DNA of 64,000 nucleotides from Mycobacterium sp. D16Q14 (GCA_002013415.1 MAEX01000021.1:1-64000); one strand, 5' to 3'; positions 9,579-18,530 are shown, counted from the stretch's first letter. Notes: generated from the letters alone by a model not told the origin. Numbers and translations: made by a program.

Positions 9579-10079
9579 ATGGGACAGTGGTCACGCGACG
9601 AGCTGCAGAACATGTTCGACCATCACCTTCGGGTGGTCGATGAGATAGGCCCCAAGGGTGAGTGGGCCACATACGCCGACCTGTTCGCCGAGGACGCCAG
9701 CTATATCGAACCGACCTACGGAACGTTCGAGGGCCGCGACGCCATCCGCGACTCCATGGTCAAGACCATGTCGGAGTTCCCCGGAGCCGAGATGCCGCAC
9801 TACTTCTCCAACTGGCATGTGATCGACGAGGAACACGGCTGGGTCATCTGCGAGCTGGTCAACCGTATGAAGGACCCTGGCGACGGAAGCATCTGGGAAG
9901 CAACGAATATCAGCATCTTCCGCTACGCCGGCGACAACCAATGGGCCAACGAGGAAGACGTCTACAACCCGATGCAGTTCATGGTTGCCATCCACGGTTA
10001 CGTGCAGCGCAGCAGCGAGCTGGGCTCACTGTCCCCCGCTGCCGAGACCTTCGGGAAGAACATGGGGTGGTTGAGCTAG
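9579..10079 (+). CDS. SnoaL/NTF2-like protein
   Basis: The 166-aa product looks like a small NTF2-fold protein of the SnoaL-like group. It has an N-terminal helix, then LFAEDASYIEPTYGTFEGRDAI, a pattern typical of the family's conical beta-sheet fold, and no signal peptide. Members include cyclases, isomerases and binding proteins, so the fold does not fix a reaction. It follows the CAR pair by 90 bases on the same strand and could be co-expressed. Its stop overlaps the stop of the convergent amidohydrolase gene by three bases. Confidence 0.75.
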   Translation: MGQWSRDELQNMFDHHLRVVDEIGPKGEWATYADLFAEDASYIEPTYGTFEGRDAIRDSMVKTMSEFPGAEMPHYFSNWHVIDEEHGWVICELVNRMKDPGDGSIWEATNISIFRYAGDNQWANEEDVYNPMQFMVAIHGYVQRSSELGSLSPAAETFGKNMGWLS

Positions 10080-11818
10080 CTCGCGGCCAGGAACCGGCCC
10101 GCTCTGACCGTGCTGCCGAAGCCCTCGACGAAGGTGCCGTAGGAGTACACCCGCTGCCCACCGACGACCGTGGCCGCGATCGCCTTGTCATTGCGGCATA
10201 CCTGCCGGGACACCCCGAACTCGTCCATGAACTGTTCGTGATACTCCTCCAGCGAATCATCAAGGCCCGCAGGGTCGATCACCGCGATATCGGCGGTATC
10301 GCCGATGCGCAGACGGCCGGCATCTAGTCCGTACCACCCACCGAGCTCGCCGGTGAGCCGGTGCACCGCGGCTTCCAGAGGCATGAATGGCACGCCCGCT
10401 TCGCTGGCCTCCTTCACGCGCTTGAGTAACCGCAGCCCCGCGTTATAGAAGGACATGTTGCGCAGGTGCGCACCTGAGTCGTTGTTGCCCAGCTGGAAAT
10501 GGCGGTACTTGATGGCCTCGTTCAGAATGTCGGTTCGGTCATTGGCGATGGTGGTATGCCAGCGCACCTTGCCCGGGTACTCGGACACGAGGTCAAGGAA
10601 GGCGTCGACGGGCTGCACCCCACGATCATCTGCCACCTGACCAAACGACTTGCCTACCACCGACTCGTCGGGGCAGCCAACGATCTCCGTGTCGTACATA
10701 TCGCGATTCCAGGCCACCACCCCGTACTTCTGGGCCATCTCCTTGCGGAACCGTCGCCGATACCCCTCGTCCTTGATCAGATCCACCCGCTGGAGCTGAT
10801 CGCGGATATCCAACGCCGCCGTGCCCGAGGCGAACTCCTCGAAGATCACCAAATCCATACCGTCGGAGTACAAATGGAACGGCACCGCCAGCAGCTGGAA
10901 GTTAACCTGGGAGCGCAGCAGCGGGTTTAGGGCGCCGGTCGCCGCCTTCAGGAGATTGATCACCGACCGGTTGCTCTTCAGATCAAAGGCCGCCAGCAGG
11001 GTGGTCTTGAGGGAGCGCCGCCAGGGGCGCGCACCGCTGAGCAAGAAGTGCATGACCGTCTCGGGCCGCTTCTCCACATCGAGGTTCGATTGCACCACCG
11101 CGCCGCGGCGGCGCACCACGTCATAGAGCGCGCCGTACTCGCGCCAGGTCGCGTATGTGGACGGCAACTGCCGACCCGCGAACCGGGTGCCCTCCAGCTT
11201 GGAGAAACGCAGCCGGTCGGTGGACAAGCCGACGAAACCGGCGTCCAGGGCATCGGCCACCATGGCCCGCATCCGGGTCAGCTCCTCGGATGTGGGGCGT
11301 TCGCTGTAGTCGGTCGCACGCGCAAGACCCATGACCGCCGCACGGATATCGGAGTGCCCGATCAGTGTTGCGACGTTGGCGCCCAATGGAAGTGACTCGA
11401 TGAACTTGCGGTACCCGCGTGGCCCGTCCCAGTCCTTATGCTCCTTGAGGGCGGAATGAACCGCATCCCACGGCAGGGCCTCCACCCGGGCGAAGAGATC
11501 GGCAACATCCTCCGGATCCGCGTACACGGCGGACATCGAGCAGTTGCCGTAGATGACGGAAGTGACACCGTGCCGCACCGATTCGCCGAGTCCCGGGCTG
11601 ACCAGCACCTCGGCGTCGTAGTGGGTATGCACGTCGACCATGCCGGGGATGACCCACTTGCCGTCGGCATCGATGACCTCGCTAGCGTCGGCACTCGACA
11701 GGCTGGGGGCCATGGCCACCACCTTGCCGCCGCGAATCCCGACATCCAGAGCTTGGCCGGGTGCGCCCGTACCGTCAAACACCAGGCCGCCACGCACCAG
11801 CAGGTCAAATGTCGCCAT
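10076..11818 (-). CDS. N-acyl-D-amino-acid deacylase family amidohydrolase
   Basis: The 580-aa protein belongs to the metal-dependent amidohydrolase superfamily, D-aminoacylase branch. It starts with a small beta domain (GGLVFDGTGAPGQALDVGIRGGKV). The metal-binding VHTHYDAE motif sits near residue 62, GHSDIR near residue 160, and a C-terminal NDSGAHLRNM motif follows. These enzymes cleave amide bonds of N-acylated amino acids or related compounds in the cytoplasm; the substrate here is unknown. The ATG at 11818 is followed directly by a typical amidohydrolase N-terminus. The gene stands alone, converging on the NTF2-like gene. Confidence 0.85.
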   Translation of the reverse strand: MATFDLLVRGGLVFDGTGAPGQALDVGIRGGKVVAMAPSLSSADASEVIDADGKWVIPGMVDVHTHYDAEVLVSPGLGESVRHGVTSVIYGNCSMSAVYADPEDVADLFARVEALPWDAVHSALKEHKDWDGPRGYRKFIESLPLGANVATLIGHSDIRAAVMGLARATDYSERPTSEELTRMRAMVADALDAGFVGLSTDRLRFSKLEGTRFAGRQLPSTYATWREYGALYDVVRRRGAVVQSNLDVEKRPETVMHFLLSGARPWRRSLKTTLLAAFDLKSNRSVINLLKAATGALNPLLRSQVNFQLLAVPFHLYSDGMDLVIFEEFASGTAALDIRDQLQRVDLIKDEGYRRRFRKEMAQKYGVVAWNRDMYDTEIVGCPDESVVGKSFGQVADDRGVQPVDAFLDLVSEYPGKVRWHTTIANDRTDILNEAIKYRHFQLGNNDSGAHLRNMSFYNAGLRLLKRVKEASEAGVPFMPLEAAVHRLTGELGGWYGLDAGRLRIGDTADIAVIDPAGLDDSLEEYHEQFMDEFGVSRQVCRNDKAIAATVVGGQRVYSYGTFVEGFGSTVRAGRFLAAS

Positions 11819-12134
11819 AGTCGATCCACCTCACTCGATCAGCAAATGCTCAGCTTATCCCTGCGTGTTCATGCCTATCTGAAAGACCCATCTGCGTCTT
11901 CACAGGTACTTCACAACTGATTGCTACCGTGGGTATGAACTGGGTCGACCATTTCGAACGGAACCGCACGCACAACCGCCTGGTCGACGCCGTGCTGGAC
12001 GGTCGTGGCGGCGGGCGCCACCGCTGCGGTGACGTTGGATCATGGCCCGGCCCTGCGGGTTTGCGGGTGGACCCGGGCACGGTTCTCCCGCGACGCCTGG
12101 CGTGATTTCCGCCAGGTGTCGCGGGAGTCCTTAC
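11819..12134. other. Intergenic region with a doubtful 56-codon ORF
   Basis: These 316 bases lie between the amidohydrolase start and the ferredoxin stop. A plus-strand frame from ATG 11935 to TGA 12105 begins MNWVDHFERNRTHNRLVDA, which looks protein-like. It then becomes Gly/Arg/Pro-rich and runs into a hairpin, so it may be the truncated 5' end of a lost gene. I do not call it as a gene. The promoter of the amidohydrolase must lie near 11820-11900. Confidence 0.3.
12085..12127 (-). terminator. Strong hairpin downstream of the ferredoxin gene
   Basis: Arms of 18 bases (12085-12102 and 12110-12127) pair with one wobble position around a 7-base loop. The hairpin begins seven bases past the ferredoxin stop codon. 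There is no U-tract, as is common for mycobacterial terminators. Confidence 0.6.
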
Positions 12135-12455
12135 TCACGCGTCGAAGAAGATCTGCACCCGGTCAGATTCCGGCAGCGTCTGGCACGCCAGCGTGAACCC
12201 CTCGGCCACCTCGCTGTCGATGAGAGACTCGTTCATCAGCATCCGCGTCTGACCCGATTGCACCGAACACATGCAGGTGGCACAGGCTGATTCGCGACAT
12301 ACATAGGGCGCGTCGATCCCAGCGTCCAGGAGTACGTCGAGCAGCTTCTTACCCCTCGGCCAGTCCAGAACATATGTGCTGCCGTAGATTTCAACCTCCA
12401 GGACCGTGTTCCCGGTGGTGTCACTGCCGGTAACCCGGATGGCTTCTGCCGTCAC
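12135..12455 (-). CDS. Plant-type [2Fe-2S] ferredoxin
   Basis: The 106-aa protein carries the classical ferredoxin cluster motif CRESACATC (about residues 53-61) and a fourth cysteine near residue 90 (LACQTLPES). It is an electron carrier for an oxygenase, desaturase or reductase. Its GTG start overlaps the TGA of the upstream diiron-type gene (GTGA), so the two are translationally coupled. The overlap makes that protein its likely redox partner, which is inference. A terminator-like hairpin follows directly. Confidence 0.88.
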   Translation of the reverse strand: MTAEAIRVTGSDTTGNTVLEVEIYGSTYVLDWPRGKKLLDVLLDAGIDAPYVCRESACATCMCSVQSGQTRMLMNESLIDSEVAEGFTLACQTLPESDRVQIFFDA

Positions 12456-13360
12456 TGGCCCACCGCACGGCGGCCCGGCAAACGATCATTCAGCTCGCCC
12501 TCTGAACCGAAGAGGATTCCCTGCCACTTTTCGAGCAGCTGCTCGGTATCGACATCGTCGGGATGAAATCCGGGGCGCATGTATTCAGCGATATCACGCA
12601 TCAAACCCTTCACCAGCGGGCCGCGGTAGACATCGATGGTCTGCCGCAGCACTGCCAAGGGCTTCCATCCACTCGGGTCGGTGAGGATCGACGCCAGGAC
12701 GGCCAGCGTCATCAAGGGCAGCGTGCCCGCCCAAATCAGCGACATCACACCGATGCGCACCGACTCCGGACCACCCACCGAGCGATACACGTCGAAGGCG
12801 ACCGACTTGTGCTCCATCTCCTCCATGGCGTGCCAGTTCAGGAGGTGGTGAACCTCGTCGGACATCGGAATCTCTTGCAGCTCAGCGCTGGAGAGCACAC
12901 GCTGGGCAAGCACCGCCGTGTAGTGCTCGGCGGCGGCGGTCATCGCCAGATGTGCGATCTTGGGTGCACGCTTCTCCAGCGCGACGACGAACTTCTCGCG
13001 CCGGCTCCCCTCCTCGAAGTTCATGATCCGGACCAAGGGATAGCCCATATCGATGATCTTCTCGTTGAGCTTGCGATGCTCGCGGCCGTGCATGGCCTCC
13101 TGTCCGATGAAGCCCGCCACCCGCTTCTTCAACACCGGGTCGGTGATCTGGTCGGCGTAGTTGCGCACGGACCTGATGAAGGACTCCTCACCGGGAGGAA
13201 ATGCGCCGGAAAGGAGGGATACCAAGTGGCTGAAGACGATGTCGCCCTCGACGTAGTGCTTCTTCATGGGGGCCGGCTCACCGAACCGGAAGTTCATCCG
13301 GCGCACCTTGGGCAACTCGCGCGCCGCGACTCCCCGCCGCCCCTGCTCGACAACAGCCAT
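12452..13360 (-). CDS. PF10118-type metal-dependent hydrolase / diiron-like protein
   Basis: The 302-aa protein matches my memory of the 'predicted metal-dependent hydrolase' family PF10118. Conserved blocks are SGAFPPGEESFIRSVRNY, FIGQEAMHGREHR and WHAMEEMEHKS. The pattern of Glu and ExxH-type motifs (QEAMHGREH, AAAEHY, EEMEH) resembles four-helix diiron proteins. A hydrophobic stretch lies near residues 205-230. With a ferredoxin gene overlapping its 3' end, an oxidative diiron role such as hydroxylation or desaturation seems more likely than hydrolysis. A TetR gene diverges from it. Confidence 0.7.
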   Translation of the reverse strand: MAVVEQGRRGVAARELPKVRRMNFRFGEPAPMKKHYVEGDIVFSHLVSLLSGAFPPGEESFIRSVRNYADQITDPVLKKRVAGFIGQEAMHGREHRKLNEKIIDMGYPLVRIMNFEEGSRREKFVVALEKRAPKIAHLAMTAAAEHYTAVLAQRVLSSAELQEIPMSDEVHHLLNWHAMEEMEHKSVAFDVYRSVGGPESVRIGVMSLIWAGTLPLMTLAVLASILTDPSGWKPLAVLRQTIDVYRGPLVKGLMRDIAEYMRPGFHPDDVDTEQLLEKWQGILFGSEGELNDRLPGRRAVGQ

Positions 13361-13412
13361 GACGGAACTCCTTCCTGGGACGTCTCCATTGACGTCTGAC
13401 CTGGCGATTTCT

Positions 13413-13433
13413 AGTAGTACTCTGAGTACTACT
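13413..13433. promoter_or_regulatory. Palindromic operator between the diiron-type gene and tetR
   Basis: The arms AGTAGTACTC and GAGTACTACT flank a single central T. The perfect 21-bp dyad lies in the 172-base divergent intergenic region, 53 bases upstream of the minus-strand start. It is a typical size and place for the operator of the adjacent TetR protein. The pairing of site and protein is inference. Confidence 0.65.
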
Positions 13434-13532
13434 GGTAGTATCCATACCGCACGGCGCTAGCACAATAGGCAGCACGCGTGTGTCGTCCCGAACTGGCGAA
13501 CCAGGGGCCGGGCACACGTACCATCACTGGTG

Positions 13533-14270
13533 ATGAGAGGCGTGGAAAGCGTGAGTACAGCCATCGCGTCCAAGGTCGGCCCCGGCACCGCCCGACGTGG
13601 CGATCGCCGCAAGGTTGCCCGAGAAGAATTGGTGGACGCAGCGTTTCGCGCCATCGACGCGATCGGCTCCACAGTCAGCATGGACGACATCGCCCGGGAG
13701 GCGGGGGTCGCCAAACCAAAGTTGTACCGCTACTTCGAAGACAAGGCCGACCTGCACAGCGCCGTGCTGGAACGCGTACAGGACATGGTGTGGAACGCGG
13801 CCATGGACCGGATCAATCTGATGACGGACTCGGCCCGCGAGTTGGTCCAGCATGGCGCCCAGGAGTACGCGCGCATGATTTCGGATCACCCGAATGTGTT
13901 GCGCTTCATCGTGCACGGCCATTTCGTCAATTCCAGCGACGGCACCGAGCGTTTGGTCGAGACCGCGCAGCAGATGACGCACGACATCGCCGAAATACTG
14001 TCGAATGCGATCGACGACGAGACGGTTGACATCGACGATGCCGACTTGGCGGTCAGCTCTGCCGCGGGTGCCATCGGTACCGCTACCGAATGGTTCCTGG
14101 GCCCCAATCAGCAACGTGCCCAACCGATGCCCATCGAGACGTTTGTGGAATACCTCACCACCGTCCTCTCCGGACTGGCCGCGTCGATCGCCGAGTTCAA
14201 CGGCCTGACGCTTGATCCCGACCATCCGCTGCACCTGGCGTTCACCAGCACGCGCGGCGGCACCCCATGA
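13533..14270 (+). CDS. TetR family transcriptional regulator
   Basis: The product is about 245 aa. It has an N-terminal TetR helix-turn-helix (MDDIAREAGVAKPKLYRYFEDKADL, residues about 49-73) and an unassigned ligand-binding C-terminal domain. ATG 13533 is preferred; GTG 13530 and GTG 13551 are alternatives. It is divergent from the diiron-type/ferredoxin pair and overlaps the next gene by four bases (ATGA). It therefore probably controls both directions through the 13413-13433 palindrome. The inducer cannot be inferred. Confidence 0.88.
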   Translation: MRGVESVSTAIASKVGPGTARRGDRRKVAREELVDAAFRAIDAIGSTVSMDDIAREAGVAKPKLYRYFEDKADLHSAVLERVQDMVWNAAMDRINLMTDSARELVQHGAQEYARMISDHPNVLRFIVHGHFVNSSDGTERLVETAQQMTHDIAEILSNAIDDETVDIDDADLAVSSAAGAIGTATEWFLGPNQQRAQPMPIETFVEYLTTVLSGLAASIAEFNGLTLDPDHPLHLAFTSTRGGTP

Positions 14271-15637
14271 CCGACGGGGTCCCCCTGGCACGCATCACCC
14301 GTGGCCGCGCGCTCGGCAAGTTGGCGGCCGGGCAGGCGGTACGCACCGCGAGCAGTCGGCTCTCCATGATCGGCCGATCCGAACAAGCACGCGCGCTCCT
14401 CGCGGAACGCTCCACGCTGCAGGCGGCCGATCAGCTCGTGACCGTACTGGGCGGCCTCAAGGGATCGGCGATGAAGCTGGGCCAGCTGCTGTCGATGCTG
14501 GAAGTGGACATGGTGCCCGAGGCCCATCGCGAGCGCTTCCGCCAGAAGTTGGCCCGGCTGCGCGATCAGGCTCCGCGTGAGCCGTTCTCGGTGATGCGCC
14601 CGATCATCGAGTCCAACCTCGGCGCGCTGCAAAAGAACTTCCGCGATTTCGATGAAACTCCTGTCGCCGCCGCCTCCATCGGCCAGGTGTACCGCGCCAT
14701 CTTGCACGACGGGCGCGAGGTCGCGGTCAAAGTCAAATACCCCGGCGTCGATGACGCGGTACGAGCAGACATGCAGAACCTCGCACTATTCACCAAATTT
14801 TGGCGTAAAGCGCTACCGACGCTGTCCAATTCGGCCTTCATGGACGAGATTTCCATGAATCTGGAAAGCGAGCTCGACTATCCGCGGGAAGCTCGCACGC
14901 AACACGAGATCGCCGAACGCTATCGCGGGCACCCGTTCATCGTCATCCCCGACTGCCTACCCGAGCTGTGCACCTCGCAGATTCTTGTGACGGAATTCCT
15001 GGACGGACAGGCCTTTCCCTTCATGCAGACACTCGGTAACGAGGAACGCAACCGCATCGGTGAGCTCATCTTCCGGTTCTACATCGGATCACTGTTCCAG
15101 GACAACGACTTCTGCGGTGACCCGCATCCGGGGAACATTCTGCGCGCGGCCGACGGCACCATCGGATTCGTGGACTTCGGGTTGTACAACCGAATGAACC
15201 CCGAACACGTCGACTTCGAACGGACGATCATGCGTGCTGCCACCGAGGGCCGCGCCCACGACATGTACGACGCAATGGTGACGCGCGGGATCGTCGACCC
15301 ACATTCAGACATCACCCCCCAGGACTGTCTGGAGTACTGCCATGCGGCTTCGGGGTGGAATCTTGTCGACGAGGAAATGACCATCACCCCGGAAATCGCT
15401 TCCAGTGCGATGATTCTCGCGGTGGACCCACGTTCGAGCGAGTTCTCCGGAATGCGTAGGCAAAACCTGCCTCCCGAGCATATTTTCTCGCGTCGTGCGG
15501 ATTTCTACACCTTCGGTGTACTCGGCCAGCTCAATGTCACCGGCAACTGGCATCGCATTGCGCGCGAGTGGATTTACGGCGACCCGCCCGCTACCGAGAT
15601 CGGAATCGCCATCGCGCAGTGGCGCGCTTCCCGCTAG
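14267..15637 (+). CDS. ABC1/UbiB (ADCK) family atypical kinase
   Basis: The 456-aa protein carries the hallmarks of the UbiB/ABC1 family. A KxGQ motif (MKLGQLLSM, near residue 67) replaces a normal glycine loop. It also has an Ala-rich loop with the VAVKVKYPG lysine, the DPHPGN catalytic-loop motif and the FVDFG metal-binding motif. Relatives act as ATPases or kinases in quinone and lipid metabolism. Mycobacteria lack ubiquinone, so a lipid or isoprenoid role is possible but unproven. It is coupled by ATGA overlap to the TetR gene. Confidence 0.87.
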   Translation: MTDGVPLARITRGRALGKLAAGQAVRTASSRLSMIGRSEQARALLAERSTLQAADQLVTVLGGLKGSAMKLGQLLSMLEVDMVPEAHRERFRQKLARLRDQAPREPFSVMRPIIESNLGALQKNFRDFDETPVAAASIGQVYRAILHDGREVAVKVKYPGVDDAVRADMQNLALFTKFWRKALPTLSNSAFMDEISMNLESELDYPREARTQHEIAERYRGHPFIVIPDCLPELCTSQILVTEFLDGQAFPFMQTLGNEERNRIGELIFRFYIGSLFQDNDFCGDPHPGNILRAADGTIGFVDFGLYNRMNPEHVDFERTIMRAATEGRAHDMYDAMVTRGIVDPHSDITPQDCLEYCHAASGWNLVDEEMTITPEIASSAMILAVDPRSSEFSGMRRQNLPPEHIFSRRADFYTFGVLGQLNVTGNWHRIAREWIYGDPPATEIGIAIAQWRASR

Positions 15638-16065
15638 CGCAGTAATCCGTCGATCGCGCGGCCGAACATCCACTGCCCGCCCGCCTGCGCCAATCGGTCG
15701 AAGACTCGCGGCACGCCCCGAATGCTCACCTCTTCGGTCCACACGACACGTGAACCACTGCCCTGCGCCTCTACCTCGATCTCGGCCCATCCCAGAATCA
15801 AGGTCCCCGTCTTCTCCAGCCGGCAACGGCCAGGGTCCCCCTCTCGTGGCGGCTGCCACCATGTGACCGTCATCGGGTCGTCAAAACCTATGGCTCCCAG
15901 CCCTGTCCGCCCCACAAACGTGGTACCCGCCCCCGCCGGCGGCTCGCTCGTCACCGATACCGTCGTCAGCGGAATGTGCTCGCTGTGCCGCGGCCAGTCG
16001 GTGATTCGCGCGAAAGCTTCCCCGACGGACAGCGCACTGGCACGCTCTATGCGGAGAAGGGCCAT
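15634..16065 (-). CDS. SRPBCC (START-like) family protein
   Basis: The 143-aa product looks like a SRPBCC/polyketide cyclase-type lipid- or ligand-binding protein. It has an N-terminal strand, AFARITDWPRHSEHIP, then paired strands (GTTFVGRTG, PMTVTWWQPP) and a C-terminal helix ending GRAIDGLLR. It overlaps the upstream SDR gene by 19 bases on the same strand, so the two form an operon and may act on one substrate. Its stop overlaps the convergent kinase gene by four bases. No catalytic residue can be assigned. Confidence 0.75.
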   Translation of the reverse strand: MALLRIERASALSVGEAFARITDWPRHSEHIPLTTVSVTSEPPAGAGTTFVGRTGLGAIGFDDPMTVTWWQPPREGDPGRCRLEKTGTLILGWAEIEVEAQGSGSRVVWTEEVSIRGVPRVFDRLAQAGGQWMFGRAIDGLLR

Positions 16066-17069
16066 AAGCCGAACAATCTCGAGGTCGCCTTCTGACCGCG
16101 CAAGGCGACGATGGTGTCTGTCAGGGTTTCCCGTGGGTCACGGTAGGTGACACCGAGTTCACGCTCGCTGGGCGAGTCATCGGAAGCGGGCATCTGTGTG
16201 TAGTACTGCATCCCTGCCTCGGTCATCGGAGTATCGAGCGGCACATAACGGCCGAGCTGATCCATCACCGTTCCCGCCACCCGCAGCAGCGAGTCGGGTA
16301 CCGGAACGGCCAGCACGGTGCTGCCAGCCGCATCGGTCAACACGTTCACCAGCTCGTCGACCTCGAGCCGATGACCGCCCGCGCTATAGCGTCGCGGGCC
16401 CCGCCCCGGTTCCAACAGCGCAGCGTGCAGGGCGGCGAGGTCTCGGACGTCGACCACCAGCCAGGCCGCGCTGCGTCCCGGGACGGACCTCATCAGCAGG
16501 ACCCAGCGCACGCCCTCGGCTGCCTCACCGAACTGATCCCCGACCGGCGGTCCCAGCACCATGCCCGGGTAGGTGATGGTCACCGGTGCACCAGAGTCCT
16601 GCAAGTCGCGCACGTACAGCTCGACCCGCGCCTTCGACTGACCGTATCCGTCGCTGCCTCCGGCTGCGGGCAGGTCGGCCTCGAAGGTTTCCAGACCTGG
16701 CCGAAACAGCGCGGTGATGCTGGAAACATGCACGATCGGATCGAGGCCCCGGTCAACCGCCGTCCCGAGAACGTTCTGGGTGCCCTCCAGGTTGATGGAC
16801 ATCATTCGGTCGGCTTCCAGGGGATCCGTGCTGACCATAGCCGCGCTGTGCACTACCGCGGCGCATCCGTCGAGCGCGGCCTCGACCGAGTCCCGATCGG
16901 TGATATCACCGACGGCGTAATCGGATACGTCGACACCGAGCGTCGCCACCGTGGTGTGCAGGCGGGCTTCCTTACGCACCAGAAAGCGGACCTGATGCCC
17001 GGCGTCGGCAATGGCCTTCGCCGTCCATCCACCCACGAATCCGGTACCGCCAGTGACCAACACGCGCAT
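16047..17069 (-). CDS. NAD(P)-dependent extended SDR (epimerase/dehydratase-like)
   Basis: The 340-aa protein begins with a Rossmann fold (VLVTGGTGFVGG, residues 3-14) and has VVHSAAMVS and an active-site YGQSK (near residue 147). This fits extended short-chain dehydrogenases of the epimerase or 3-beta-hydroxysteroid dehydrogenase-like type. It probably oxidises or reduces an alcohol or carbonyl group in the cytoplasm. The start is a clear ATG. It is the first gene of a two-gene unit with the SRPBCC protein. Sequence alone does not decide the substrate. Confidence 0.82.
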   Translation of the reverse strand: MRVLVTGGTGFVGGWTAKAIADAGHQVRFLVRKEARLHTTVATLGVDVSDYAVGDITDRDSVEAALDGCAAVVHSAAMVSTDPLEADRMMSINLEGTQNVLGTAVDRGLDPIVHVSSITALFRPGLETFEADLPAAGGSDGYGQSKARVELYVRDLQDSGAPVTITYPGMVLGPPVGDQFGEAAEGVRWVLLMRSVPGRSAAWLVVDVRDLAALHAALLEPGRGPRRYSAGGHRLEVDELVNVLTDAAGSTVLAVPVPDSLLRVAGTVMDQLGRYVPLDTPMTEAGMQYYTQMPASDDSPSERELGVTYRDPRETLTDTIVALRGQKATSRLFGLWPFSA

Positions 17070-17200
17070 ACTTCACGTCTCCTCCGGTGTGGCGGACCGC
17101 TCCAATCAGGACATCGTAGGTTGTCAGCGCCTCCTTACCGGGCGAATGCCGAAGAGCCATGGGGCACTGCCCCCGGCAGGGCGTGTGCCAAGATCGCTGG

Positions 17201-17695
17201 GTGCGTCTACGCCTTGCATTCCAGCTCATCGCCGCCCTCACCGCCATCGCCATGGCCCTGGCTCCAGCGGCGACCGCACAACCCGAGCGGGTAACGCCCA
17301 TCGGGCACATCGGCGAGACGCTGCATTTCGACTACGGCACCATCGGCGCCGATGTCACCGTGCACAACATCGAACCCACCGGTGTACCGGCCGGAATGGC
17401 TCCCCCACGCGGCATCATCTGGAAGGCGTACGTGACCATCCGGCCGACCAAGGTGCCCAACGCGTATGCGTTGTTGATGGCGCTCAAGCTCGGCGGCATC
17501 TCACCGGAAACCGGGGATGCCTATGAGCCCCAGCGCACCGATGAGCCCGACGATCTGAACTACGCGCTGCGCAACGCGCCCCAGGGTTCCACCGTGAGCG
17601 GCGCGGTGTACTGGGACGTCTACCGCGGACCCGTGCGCCATATCGTGTTGCGTTCGTCGCAGACCCAGGTGCACCTGGCCCAATGGGACCTCTGA
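17201..17695 (+). CDS. Secreted MPT63-like (DUF1942) protein
   Basis: From GTG 17201 the protein (164 aa) starts with a clean signal peptide (VRLRLAFQLIAALTAIAMALAPAATA) and a likely cleavage after AxA. The mature part is short and beta-rich. It ends in a pattern like MPT63: GAVYWDVYRGP, then a final strand with WDL. MPT63 is a secreted immunoglobulin-fold antigen of unknown function. The similarity is judged by eye, so the family call is moderate. The frame is open upstream of 17201, but only this start gives a signal sequence at the N-terminus. Confidence 0.65.
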   Translation: MRLRLAFQLIAALTAIAMALAPAATAQPERVTPIGHIGETLHFDYGTIGADVTVHNIEPTGVPAGMAPPRGIIWKAYVTIRPTKVPNAYALLMALKLGGISPETGDAYEPQRTDEPDDLNYALRNAPQGSTVSGAVYWDVYRGPVRHIVLRSSQTQVHLAQWDL

Positions 17696-17699
17696 GTTC

Positions 17700-18455
17700 T
17701 CAGCGGGGCTGGAACAGATAGTTCCGATAAGTCTCGGTGACCTTGTCCACAGGCCGCCAGGAGTCGGCGCTCCACACCGACATCCGGTAATCCCGCGCGG
17801 TAAACCACGCGACGATGTCCTCGGCGGTGCGACCGAACCGCTCCATGTGGCGATCCTCTACCTCCAGCATCATCGCCGGGCGGGTTCGTTCGATGGTCTT
17901 CGCGCCGCTCACCAGGACATCGAGTTCGGCGCCCTCGACATCGATCTTCACGAAGTCGATCCGCGTGATGCCCAGGCGCTCACAGAAGCCATCGAACGTC
18001 TCGGTGTCCACGACGACCCGGATGTGTTCATCGAACTCGGCGTTCGAGCCCAGCCCGTCGGCCCCGGCGTCGACGAAGGACCGTCCGGTGATCGGCTTGC
18101 CGTTGCGCAGTGGAACGCTCATAACCTGCTCACCCGGGTTGGTACCGAGTGCGACGGCGTGGCGGCGCACGTTCTGCGCGCTACGCAGCCCCAGGGCCGC
18201 CGATGAGGTGGCATGGGCGAACCGCAGCGGCTCCAGGCTGTACACCAGGCCGTCCGCGCCCACCAGACGCGCCAGCTCCGCGGTGTAGAAACCGGCAGCG
18301 GCACCCACGTCCAGGCACACATCTCCGGGCTTGACCACCCGCGCGATACCCACCAGCTCGGTTTCCACCCACGGGGTGGTGCGGGCGAGTGTGCGCAGGC
18401 CCTGCCCCACCACGGCGTCACGAATCTCGCCGAAGGCCGTCACGCGCCGCGTCAT
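17700..18455 (-). CDS. FkbM family SAM-dependent methyltransferase
   Basis: The product is 251 aa. The SAM motif is VCLDVGAAAGFYT (near residue 45), and the family-typical IDFVKIDVEGAELDVLVSGA follows near residue 165. FkbM-type enzymes O-methylate sugars or polyketides; in mycobacteria related enzymes act on glycolipids, but the target here is unknown. ATG 18455 is chosen because GAGGAG lies seven bases upstream. A start at 18485 in the same frame lacks such a site. The gene is convergent with the MPT63-like gene and divergent from the GNAT gene. Confidence 0.85.
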   Translation of the reverse strand: MTRRVTAFGEIRDAVVGQGLRTLARTTPWVETELVGIARVVKPGDVCLDVGAAAGFYTAELARLVGADGLVYSLEPLRFAHATSSAALGLRSAQNVRRHAVALGTNPGEQVMSVPLRNGKPITGRSFVDAGADGLGSNAEFDEHIRVVVDTETFDGFCERLGITRIDFVKIDVEGAELDVLVSGAKTIERTRPAMMLEVEDRHMERFGRTAEDIVAWFTARDYRMSVWSADSWRPVDKVTETYRNYLFQPR

Positions 18456-18530
18456 ATGGTGCTCCTCAGGATTGATCATCAACATGGTCGCTGTCTCGGA
18501 ACCGCGCCAAGTATAGGTAGCGTGCCGGTC

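Noticed and set aside
11935..12105. 56-codon plus-strand ORF
   Set aside because: The second half has non-protein-like composition and runs into a terminator hairpin of the opposite strand; kept only as a note on the intergenic region.
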